The notes beneath the pieces are model-generated. The model made no database searches. It was given only the letters and a program-made list of their open reading frames with translations, and was not told where the DNA came from. DNA of 64,000 bases from CAWAMR01 sp963783095 (GTDB lineage Bacteria > Planctomycetota > Planctomycetia > Gemmatales > Gemmataceae), in contig CAWAMR010000012.1 in the NCBI GenBank assembly GCA_963783095.1, positions 248,001-312,000 on the forward strand. The letters are read 5' to 3'. Each line of letters begins with the position of its first letter. Position 1 is the first letter of the stretch. The translations under genes were made by a program, and so were the position numbers. Shown here in pieces: positions 6,579 to 15,400 of this stretch.

Positions 6579-9433
6579 TTATACTCCCGACGGAAAACTG
6601 CGGAGGCGGAAGCCAAGGTAGTTGAGCCGGTCGACCGGCGTGATCCAGTCGCGGTTCGCCGAACGGCAGTCCCCGGGGCTGCTGAACCAGGAACCGCCCC
6701 GGAGCACCCGGCGCGAGCCTTGTTTAGGCCCAACCGGGTCGGAACATTTGCCCAAGTCATAGGTCTCTTTCGCATACCAGTCCAGACACCATTCCCATAC
6801 GTTGCCGTGCATGTCGTGTAAACCCCAATGATTTGCCGGGAACATTCCAACCGGCGTCGTCTTCTCCCGATAGTCGCCTATTTGACCTCGGCCGTAAGTC
6901 TCTTTGCCGTTGCAGTTCACTTGCGCTGTGGAAATCGTGCCGCCAAAGAAAAACGGCGTCTTCGTACCGGCCCGACAGGCATATTCCCATTGTGCCTCAG
7001 TCGGCAGCGTAAAGTCCCGTCCGAGCCGTTCCGATAGCTTCTCGCAAAACTCGATGCAGTCATCCCACGACACCTTTTCCACCGGCAGGTTCTTGGCCCC
7101 TTTGAACTGACTGGGATTGTCGCCCATGAGTGCCTGCCATTGTTCCTGGGTGACTTGATGAATACCCATGTAAAACGGCTTCTTCAGCGTAACTTCATGC
7201 AGCTTTTCGTCGTCGCCTCGTTGGGCCTCGCTATCGGGACTACCCATCATAAACGTGCCGGGCGGGATCAAGGCCATCGACAGCTTCACGCCCTTGCCGA
7301 GATCGAACTCCTCGACCACCTTGCGCCGCAGGTGAGTTGCCCACGCCGTTTGCGTTTCTTTTGCCTTCTGTTCAGTGCACGGAGCCACCAATAAATCGGG
7401 TGGACGTTTTCGACGCGATTCCTCGGCTTCTTGTCGTTTGCGCTCGGCTTCTGCTTGTCTTTCTTGCTCCTCCTTATCCTTGCGTTCCTTCTCCTTACGC
7501 AATCGATCGCGTTCCTCAAGTTCATGTCTTTCCTTTTCCTTGCGCTGTTGCTCCCGTTCGGCGAGCAGTTCCAGGCGGGTCTCTTCGAGCGACCGCCCCA
7601 GTTCGGCCTCATCCAGCGGCCAAAACTTACTCGTTTTCACCTGCTCCAACAGCCTTTGCCATTGCTCGTGATTCCAGCCCGCAAGCCTGGTTTCCAGCCA
7701 CTTCCGAGGATTGGGCGATGCCTTCCAGCGCTTCAAGTTCTCGGCCTTCTTTTCTGCCTCTTTTGGATCGACCGTCAACTTCTCCATCTGCACCAGAACT
7801 TCGGCGAAACTTTTCCACCGATCTGTCAATTCCTCGATCGTGCATAATTCCAGCAACTCCTGAATGCCGGTGTTGCGCGGGTCGGCAGGCAGCCGCTTCC
7901 AGTGCAGGGCCTTCACTTCCGTAGTCCCAAACAGGGCCATCAAACAGGTTTTGCCGAACGAGAAGACATCCGAATAAGGACCGACTTTCACACCCGGAAA
8001 CTTCCCTTTTTGTTCCGGCGCAGCGTAGTCGAAGGTGCCCGTGAAACTGCGATCACGCTCCGAAGCAACGGCGTGAGCCATGACGTTGCTGGCTTGCACG
8101 GCCACCTTCATCCGCACTGCCAGGCCGAAATCGATGACTTTCACTTTCCAGCCCGTTGCCAGTTTCAGAACGAGAATGTTGCCCGGTTTTAGATCGCGAT
8201 GCAGAATCTTCTTCTCGTGCGCCCTGTGCACGGCCTTGGCCACCGGCACCGCGATCGCCAGAAGATCGTCGAGCAATAGTTTGCCGTGATCGCGCAGATA
8301 GGTTTCCAGGCTGGGGCCGGGGAAATACTCCATTTTGAAATAGGGCCGTTGTTGAAACTCGGTGTCGGCGAAGTTCTGATCGACGATGCGAATGATGGCG
8401 GGATCGTTCAATGAGTTGAGGGTGTGGGCTTCGCCGAAGATTTTATCCAGGTCGGTATCCGAATCGGCGAGATGCAGCGTCTTGATCGCATAAATCAGCG
8501 GATTGCCCTCGGCATCTTTGCCGTAGCGATCGCGCACGTGGAAGACCGTGCCAAAACCGCCCGCACCAAGAATCGACAGAATCTCGTACCGCTTCATATC
8601 GAAGGGCCGAAATTGTTCAGGCTGGAGTTGCACGGCCCGATGCAGCACCGTCAGAGCGTCGTCCCATTTGCGCAACTCGCAGGCGTCGCGATAGGCCTTG
8701 AAATAAGCATCGGCTTTGTTTTCGGGACTCTCAGCAGCCTGCGCCGCGCCTGATGGCACTCCGACGCATCGCCAAACGCACCCGCTGCGGCAAGGCCATC
8801 GCCCAAATTGGTCCATTGCTGTTCGCTGACGACACCCGCAGGCATCTTGCGATATTCCAGACGAGCTTGCCGAAGAAACTCGGCTTCTCTCTCATCCGTC
8901 ACAGAGACAGCCAACGGCCCGGTCGACTTGGTCCGAACGTGGCGCTCCTCCAGAATCTTGTCGATCTTGGCGTCCATTCTTGCCACTTGTTCCCGGCACT
9001 GGCGAACCTCGTCGTAGGTGGCCTCGATCTTCTCTTCGAGTCGGCTGCCCACCCGTTTGACAAGCTCCTGTAGATCGCGATCATTTTGCAGCATTTGTCG
9101 CAGAGATGCTTCGATGTTTTCGCCCCGCCGCTCGGCATCAAATGCCTTGTCGCACAACGTCGCCAAATCGCCCTGGAGCGCATCGAGAGCTTCATTGAGT
9201 TTTTGCAGATCGTCGCGGTTCTGATGAGTGAGATCGAGAAGTTCTTGCTCCCATTGATCCTGGGCAATTTCTTCGGCTTGCCTGAAGGCCCCGTCAACCG
9301 TTTCCTTGATGCCGGTAGAGTCGATGGCCTTGCCGAACAACTCTGCAACCGCCCCACTGCCGGCGCAAGCCACATTGAGAACCGAAGAAGCTACGATGCG
9401 GGCTGCTCGGCCATATTTGCGCCACGAAGCCAA
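6579..9433 (-). CDS. Serine/threonine kinase-coiled coil-FGE fusion, DGR target (one frameshift)
   Basis: From 9433 (TTG; an ATG at 9459 may be the true start after another indel) comes a hydrophobic N-terminus, then a helical/coiled region (EEIAQDQWEQELLDLTHQN) and a TPR-like segment. Near 8750 the frame shifts by one missing base: ECHQ joins AAQAAESPENKADAYF. The kinase domain follows (about 8594-7780) with GAGGFG, AIK, HRDLKPGNIL, DFG and APE, so it appears catalytically complete. Next is a charged coiled coil (about 7570-7390, KEKERHELEERDRLRKEK) and a formylglycine-generating-enzyme/C-type-lectin domain (about 7300-6590) with GTFMMGSP, WEYACRAGT and HGNVWEW, ending in the variable repeat. 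Kinase-FGE fusions are known DGR targets. The variable lectin face may sense ligands or partners and signal through the kinase; this is inference. About 950 residues when repaired. Confidence 0.9.
6603..6719 (-). repeat. DGR variable repeat (VR) in the FGE domain
   Basis: A 117-base copy of the template at 4601-4717, placed at the extreme 3' end of the target gene. It encodes the C-terminal part of the FGE/C-type-lectin fold (RGGSW ... CRSAN ... LGFRL). Relative to the template, AAC codons have become CGC, CTC, TTC, AGC, AGC, GAC, GAC, ATC, GAC and TAC, while AGG became GGG and TGG. Seven differences are not at A. Sixteen of 39 residues differ while the scaffold residues (RGGSW, CRSAN, LGFR) are kept. 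Confidence 0.95.
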
Positions 9434-9593
9434 AGACCGATTGTTTCAAGGACGGCATGGAATCTCCCGGATGAGACAGTATTCATAGAAGTGTCCAGGA
9501 AGTGATTCGTTAGGCTCGATGCATTATTTTCCGAAATCTTTCATCTTCGTGGAAATTTTGTTCGTGTCCGTCCACTTGAACCACACCTGTCGC

Positions 9594-10882
9594 TCACTTT
9601 TTCCCGACACAATACAGATTCTTGCCGCCCTTGATGAAAATCTTGCCGCCCGCAATTGCTCCCGAGGCTTTGCTGGAATCGCCCAGATCGTTGGTGGCCA
9701 ATATCTCGAACTTTGGCCCGCCGGCGATGACTGCGCTCTTGCCACCGCAAATGAAATAGAGTCGATCTTCCGGAGTCACGATCGGGCTGACCGAACCATC
9801 CAGGCCCGCCGGCATTCGTCCGGTATAGATCTCCTCACCGGTAGCCAGCTTCCAACATTTCAGAACTCCCGGATTGTGCATCCGGTAGACATACTCTCCC
9901 GCAACGATCGGCGATGAGTATCCTTCCGGTATCTGCTTGGTGCGCCATTTTACCATTGTTTTGGTAACATCGCCCTCCCCGGTCGGATCGACAGCGATGC
10001 CGTTGCCGCCGCGTCCATCTTCGCTGTAGACGATGCCTTTGCTGAGCACCGGGGTTGGAACATCACATTTTTGCTTGACCCACCAGATCAATTTGCCATC
10101 GGCGGGGTTCGCGCCTTGCAGCGCATTGGAACTGGCGATCAGCAATTGAGGCTTGCCCTTCACGTCGACAACCACTGGAGTGCTGTGACTGAAGGAGCTG
10201 GTGGGCCGTTTCTGTTCCCAGCGGATCTCTCCCGATTTAGCATCGTAGGCGATGAGACGAGAATTCTTCGACGATGCAGCATCGGCAAGCACGAGAACGG
10301 TATCCTTGTAAAGAATGGGGCTCGTGCCGATCGCGACATCCCAGCCGTAGGGAGCGATTTCCTTGCGCCACTGTAATTTCCCATCGAAATCGAGTGCGGC
10401 CAACACCGAGGAGCCGAACAGCGCATAGACCCGCTCGCCATCGGTGCAAGGCGTCGAACAACTATAGCCGCCCCGCAAATCCTTCAGTTGCCACGGGCCT
10501 GGCTCGATCTTCTTGTCCCAGAGTTGCTTGCCATCGGCGGTGGCATAACAAGCAACATGATGTTCGGGATACTCGCTCTGCCCCACCCCTTCCGGCCAGT
10601 AAACCATGATGAGGAATAACCGATCTCCCCAGACGATCGGGCTGGATTGATTGTGATCGAATTTTGCCTTGCCGCCGGTTCCCGGCAGCGGTGATTTCCA
10701 AAGCAGATTGCTGTTCTCCTTGCCGCTCCAGGTAAGCGGCAAGTCTTTTTCTTGGGTGATGCCCATGCCCGTCGGGCCGCGCAACTGGGCCAGTTTTCGG
10801 CATGGACGGCCCTTACCGAAAGAATCATTCCGAACACGATGAGCCAGGGCCGAATTGAGAAGTTCACGGATATGTCCTTCAT
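9594..10882 (-). CDS. Secreted PQQ-like beta-propeller protein (one frameshift)
   Basis: ATG at 10882 gives a signal peptide (MKDISVNFSIRPWLIVFGM ... HAENWPS). One base is missing near 10790 (TGGCCCAG for an expected TGGCCNCAG), and the domain continues in the next frame with LRGPTGMGI, the usual N-terminal motif of planctomycete outer-membrane-protein-assembly-like/PQQ quinoprotein propellers. Repeated blades follow: LLWKSPLPGTG, LWDKKIEPG, ALDFDGKLQWRKE and YDAKSGEIRWEQ. The C-terminus is NLYCVGKK. About 430 residues after repair. These proteins are periplasmic; a specific substrate or function is not evident. The divergent 5' side carries a MITE-like repeat. Confidence 0.85.
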
Positions 10883-10957
10883 GGGAGGGATTTTCGGGAG
10901 GGATGAAGATATACTGCGAACAGCCTGAAACGACATAATTCGCAACGAGTACGACTA

Positions 10958-11120
10958 TCATCGTTTGCCGTTCCGCGGCGAACGTCTTGGTCTTGCCGCT
11001 CCGCGGCCAAACTCGCATCGATCAGAAGTCTATCATTTAGATGCAAAGGCTTCTGACGGTGGCAGCTTAACGCCGCGGAGCGGCAAGAGAAGACGTTCGC
11101 CGCGGAGCGGCAAACGATGA
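10958..11120. repeat. MITE-like element copy 1
   Basis: A 163-base element bounded by near-perfect inverted ends (TCATCGTTTGCCG ... CGGCAAACGATGA) with nested CCGCGGAGCGGCAAG palindromes inside. It matches, in inverted orientation, the element at 59316-59477, including 40-odd flanking bases on one side (around GTACTCGTTGCGAATT). No coding capacity. Confidence 0.8.
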
Positions 11121-11379
11121 GACTCTGCATTCACGCGATATTGTCTCATTTTAGACCGCGCCAAGCATAGCAGAAAAAGTTGCAAGATTGGGAAAGCTCA
11201 ACTCGGTTATGGGATTTTCCGCGTCATTCGAGAATGTAAATCATGCCGATTTACCTAACTTGCCTTTCCAATTATTACAATTCTGCCGAAGTTGCCGGCT
11301 CTGGTTTATCCAGAGATTTTTGATCTAAGTGATTGATTTGCATACATTTGTGAATTCCGATGTCGCTTGGATTTGCGAA

Positions 11380-11396
11380 TTGGCACAGTTTCTGCA
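11380..11396 (+). promoter_or_regulatory. Candidate sigma-54 (RpoN) promoter
   Basis: TTGGCACAGTTTCTGCA contains the -24 GG (11382-11383) and -12 GC (11394-11395) with the required 10-base gap and most of the flanking consensus (TGGCAC....TGCA). A transcript would begin near 11407. No open reading frame with a good start follows at once; a structured region and a terminator do. Confidence 0.6.
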
Positions 11397-11406
11397 TTAA
11401 GTCCTT

Positions 11407-11661
11407 TCGTCTTCGCAAACCACTCCCTGGTGATTGCAAAGATGGTGAGATACGGTCGAATCCCCCTTCGCCGCAACTCGCCTGAAACGGTTCGAGGCTT
11501 TGGGATTCCATCCGGCTTCCCCCTGTTGGTTCCAAAGCTCTCCCCCGAGCATCAAAGCCTCGAACCGGGCCGCATCTTTTTCTCCCGTCTAAACTCCTGT
11601 CTACAACATCATTCCCCCCTCTCCACCCGCCTTCCCCCGGCGGGTGGACTCTTTTTCCTTT
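11407..11661 (+). ncRNA. Candidate sigma-54-dependent structured RNA
   Basis: This is the interval between the sigma-54-like promoter and the hairpin/T-run at 11623-11661. It has a perfect 13-bp inverted repeat (GGTTCGAGGCTTT at 11489-11501, AAAGCCTCGAACC at 11554-11566) closing a 52-nt internal region with further small stems (GCTC/GAGC around 11537-11549). A reading frame spanning the interval starts upstream of the promoter and looks non-coding. Promoter, structure and terminator in the same orientation support an RNA of about 250 nt. The word TCGAGGCTTTG also occurs in the REP elements near 18860, so the stem could partly derive from a repeat. No known RNA family was recognised. Confidence 0.45.
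11623..11661 (+). terminator. Intrinsic terminator
   Basis: A 9-bp perfect stem (CCACCCGCC at 11623-11631, GGCGGGTGG at 11639-11647) with a 7-nt loop is followed by ACTCTTTTTCCTTTT. Confidence 0.7.
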
Positions 11662-11763
11662 TCACAGATATTTCACTCATTTCGCGACACTGCTGCTTCT
11701 TATATAATGAGGCAAAACCTCCTCTGAACGATTTTGGCGTGTTTTGACGGAATGAGGGACTGC

Positions 11764-12195
11764 ATGCACTTTCAATTTGTGGTGGCACCGCCGACTCCGG
11801 CCTTGACACCCCCAACTCTCCCAGTTGCCAATGACAGCACGACCGACCTCTTGCGGCAATTACTCGAAGCGCAAAGAGAACAGATCGGGCTGTTGCGAAA
11901 TTCTCTCGACGCCCAGAATCATAGCGTTCGCTGGCAGAATTTCCTGGCGCGCTGGCATGATGAATTCCCCTATCTGCCTGAAGCCTGCAAGGAGGTTCTT
12001 CCCCAGGTGGAACGCGCTTTTCTCCGACTCATCGACGAGTTGTCGCAAGGGCTGCGCAAGGAGGGTTCTGCGGGTTTGGACAACGAATTCACCGTCGGTG
12101 AGTTCTTGGATCGCTATGCCATCCGGCTCACTCAGATGGGAACGATCCTCAATCTTCTCGGCCCTTTGGCAGACTCCTCGCGGAAGGAAGAATGA
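11764..12195 (+). CDS. Small conserved hypothetical protein
   Basis: 144 codons from ATG 11764 with GAGGG seven bases upstream; a longer TTG start at 11734 is less convincing. A proline/threonine-rich N-terminus (APPTPALTPPTLP) precedes an amphipathic helical part (LLRQLLEAQREQIGLLRNSL) and a helical domain with RWHDEFPYLPEACKEVLPQ and FLDRYAIRLTQMGTIL, suggesting a coiled-coil/helical cytoplasmic protein. No signal peptide and no recognised catalytic motif. It precedes the giant TPR gene on the same strand, separated by a microsatellite; co-transcription is possible but not shown. Confidence 0.75.
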   Translation: MHFQFVVAPPTPALTPPTLPVANDSTTDLLRQLLEAQREQIGLLRNSLDAQNHSVRWQNFLARWHDEFPYLPEACKEVLPQVERAFLRLIDELSQGLRKEGSAGLDNEFTVGEFLDRYAIRLTQMGTILNLLGPLADSSRKEE

Positions 12196-12200
12196 CACGC

Positions 12201-12456
12201 TTCGGAAGATGACAAGGTTCGGAAGGTGACAAGGTGACAAGGTGACAAGGTGATTCAGATATGATTCATAAGAGATTAAAGTCCGGAACGGAGACGGAGA
12301 TGGTGTTTTGTCACCATGTCACCGTGTCACCGTGTCACCGTGTCACCGTGTCACCGTGTCACCGTGTCACCGTGTCACCGCGTCACCGTGTCACCGCGTC
12401 ACCGTGTCACCGTGTCACCTTGTCACCTTGTCATCTTCCGAACCTTGTCACCGAAA
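12201..12456. repeat. 8-bp microsatellite flanked by inverted GTGACAAG repeats
   Basis: Fifteen tandem copies of TCACCGTG (variants with ATG, GCG and TTG endings) run from 12311 to 12430. The left flank (12201-12253) carries GTGACAAGG repeats and TTCGGAAGATGACAAGG, and the right flank (12407-12453) carries their reverse complement. The whole stretch can fold on itself. The same GTGACAAGG word recurs near 31495 and 31578. Reading frames through the array give only SPCHRVTV repeats and are not genes. Confidence 0.85.
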
Positions 12457-12467
12457 AGGGTTCCTGA

Positions 12468-15400
12468 ATGGAAATCGCTTCCGCAGACCTGGCCCCGATC
12501 CGCGAGCTTTATGGTCGAGGCCTGTATTTACAGGCCCTTCAGAAAGCCGGTGCGCTGGGCCCATTCCAGGAATGGTCGACAACTCCTTCGCGCCTCCTTG
12601 GGGGCCGGCTCGTGATCCAACTCGGAGCACCCCGGCTCGGTCGCTGGCTCCATGTGCGTGCCTATCGAAATACACCCACCCATCACGAAGCGATGTACTA
12701 CCACGCCCGCTATCGTCTGGAACGATATGGGCCGCTGGCTGCCTGGCGCTTTCTTCGACAGAACGCCGAATGGAATGACGCTCCTCCGGAAGTTCGTGCC
12801 GACTGGTATGGCCTGCATGGTTTTGTTGCTGCCCGGCTGCGCAATTTCGACCGCGCGGAACGGTTTTTGAATCGTGCCGAGTCCATCACTCACGATCGCG
12901 CCTGGCTGTGCATCGAGCGTGCTGCCGCCTATGAATTTGCCGAGCGCTTTGAGGATGCCTTGCAGTCGGCCCGACGTTCGCAAGAGTTGAATCCGTGGTT
13001 TCGGCCGGGTATTCAGGCCGAGGCACATCTGTTGCAGTTGCAGGGCCGAGAAAAAGAAGCGCTTGAAAAATTGAACGAGGCCAGCGAACACATTGAGAGC
13101 GGCATCATCGTCGCGCATCTTGCCGGAATTCAGATGGATCTGGGCCACTACGTCGATGCCCGCCGGAATTACGATCGCTATGCGGAATTATCTCCCTTGA
13201 TGGAACCCGAAGTGGTCAAGTGGCTCGCAGCCCAGCGGCGCGGATGTGACTTTTTTCCTCGGAGAGCCGCAGCGAATCGCTGAACTGGGCGAGGCGAGCA
13301 GCCCAGCCGGACCGCGCCGCAAGTTACCGCTCGACAAACCCCGCCCGGACGACGAGTTTTATCAAGACTTTGCGAATAGACTTCAGTTGAACGAGTTGGG
13401 GATACCGGAACCCGCTTGCGTTCGTCTCGATGAGGGAAAGTTGCCCGACAAATCGTTTCCCATGTTGGAGGGTCTTGCCGGCTTTTGGGGTAACTACCCA
13501 TCCTCTGCACCCCCCGATGGCGTAACTTACGATGGCTTGCCCGATCCGCGCGAACGACGCTGGGCGGAAAACCTCGGCTTTCGCGCGCTCGAATTCAGCG
13601 TGACCGCTGAAGCAACCATGGCTTTGCTGGATCGCGGCGTCCCTTTCGTGTTGACGCTGGTGGACGCAGGCTATTACCACTCGCAACTCGTGGTGGGCTA
13701 CGATCGGGTTCGGCAGACCTTCTGGATCCGCGACCCAGGCGAGCGTCGAGCCCATGAAGCGCCCATGTCGCCGTTGCTGAAGCGCTACGCTTCCCTGGGC
13801 CCGCGCGGTTTGGCGATCGTTCCCGCTGGCGATGCCCATCGGTTCGATCGGCTCCTTCTGCCCGAATCGGCCGGCTACGATTCGCTGCACCAGTTGCAGT
13901 CAGCGCTGCTCGACTGCGACCGCCCCGGAGCACTGGCGATTTTCGAGCACATGAAGGAAACGACTCCGGGTCATCGACTCACCCGGCTTGCTCGCATTGC
14001 TCTGGCTCGCTTCGATTCCAACCCGACACTTTTGCTTCAGGCCATCGATGCGCTCTTGCAATCGTACCCGGACGATACGAATTTCCTCTTAACCAGGATC
14101 AATACACTGCGCGATCTGGGTCGCAAGGAAGAACGACTTGCCCTGGCCAGGTCACAGGTCAAGCGCTCGGACGGAGATCCCCTGTTCGCGCAGCATTACG
14201 TTCAATTGCTGTTGCCCGACCCCCGCTTTCATCAGGAAGCGGTAAGAGTGATGCGCAATGGAATTCGTCGTCGATCGTATGCCGCACCCGGCTATTACAT
14301 TCTTGCCAACGTCCTTTGGGAACTCCGCGAGTTTCACGACGCAGCGGATCTGTATCGCTTCGCGGCCACGCTGGATGAACGCGATGAGCAGTTTGCCGAG
14401 GCCTATTTTCGCGCAGGCGCAGCGTCATCGAACAAACTCCGGAAGCCATGCGGTTCCTGCAAACCCGCTACAACCGCACGAAGGGCAAACTTGCCGCGCC
14501 CGCCGCGCTTATTCTACGCCCTGAGCGAACAGGATGAGATGAGTTCGGCGTTTTCCGTGTTGGAACAGTCGGCACTCCTCGACACCCGCGCGGCCACCGC
14601 TGAATCTGCGGAAGATTCGAAGATCCATACCGACCAGGCGCTGGCGAAGGCCACGGATCGAGAGCAAGCGGAAGTGATGCTCTTTCTCGCAGAGATGCGC
14701 CAATTACAATGAGCCGGAGGCCGGGAAACGCTGGCTCGATGCAGCTCAGCTAAAAGCCGAGCGCACCAGTTGGTTGCGCCGCCGGGCGAATTGCCCTGTT
14801 GCAATCGAATCTCCTGGAAGCTCGCCGAGTTTGGGAGGAAATCCTGGCGGGCGATCCGCTGTCTACGGATGCTCATCGCAATCTGTCGCGCATTCTTGCC
14901 GATCTCGAAGGTAAGGATGGTGCGATCGCCTGGATTCGCAGGCTCTGCGAGCAATTCACGCACTACCATCCCTTGCAACAGTTGTTGATCGACTGGCTTC
15001 GGGGTGAACCGCCGCCTTCCGGCGATGAATCGACCGAAGTGCCGGCGATTCCGATCATTCGCCGATTGATCGAACAATGCCCCGAAGATGCCTGGGCCCG
15101 GCGCGAGCTGGCGTTGCACCTGGCCAATCATGGCCGGCCGATGGAAGCATTCCCCGAACTCGAAATCGCGCACGGCTCGACCCCGAGAACCCCTCGTACT
15201 TCTACACGTTCGGTCACGTCTGCCACAAGGCGGATCAAGTTGCCGAGGCCAAGGCCGCTTACGAAGATGCCATCCGCCGTACGGTTGACAACGAGGTGGC
15301 GATCAGCGAACTTGTCGCTCTGGCGCACGGCGAAGAGGAAAAGAAAGAAGTTCTTCAATTCATTGCCGATGAATTCAAGGAACAGGAAACTTTCGGCGAT

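Noticed and set aside
11367..11747. 126-codon frame across the candidate RNA
   Set aside because: It starts upstream of the likely promoter, has no ribosome binding site and shows an unprotein-like composition over the hairpin and terminator.
12261..12778. Open frames with SPCHRVTV peptide repeats
   Set aside because: They are produced by the 8-bp microsatellite (24 bases = 8 codons) in several frames and lack starts with ribosome binding sites.
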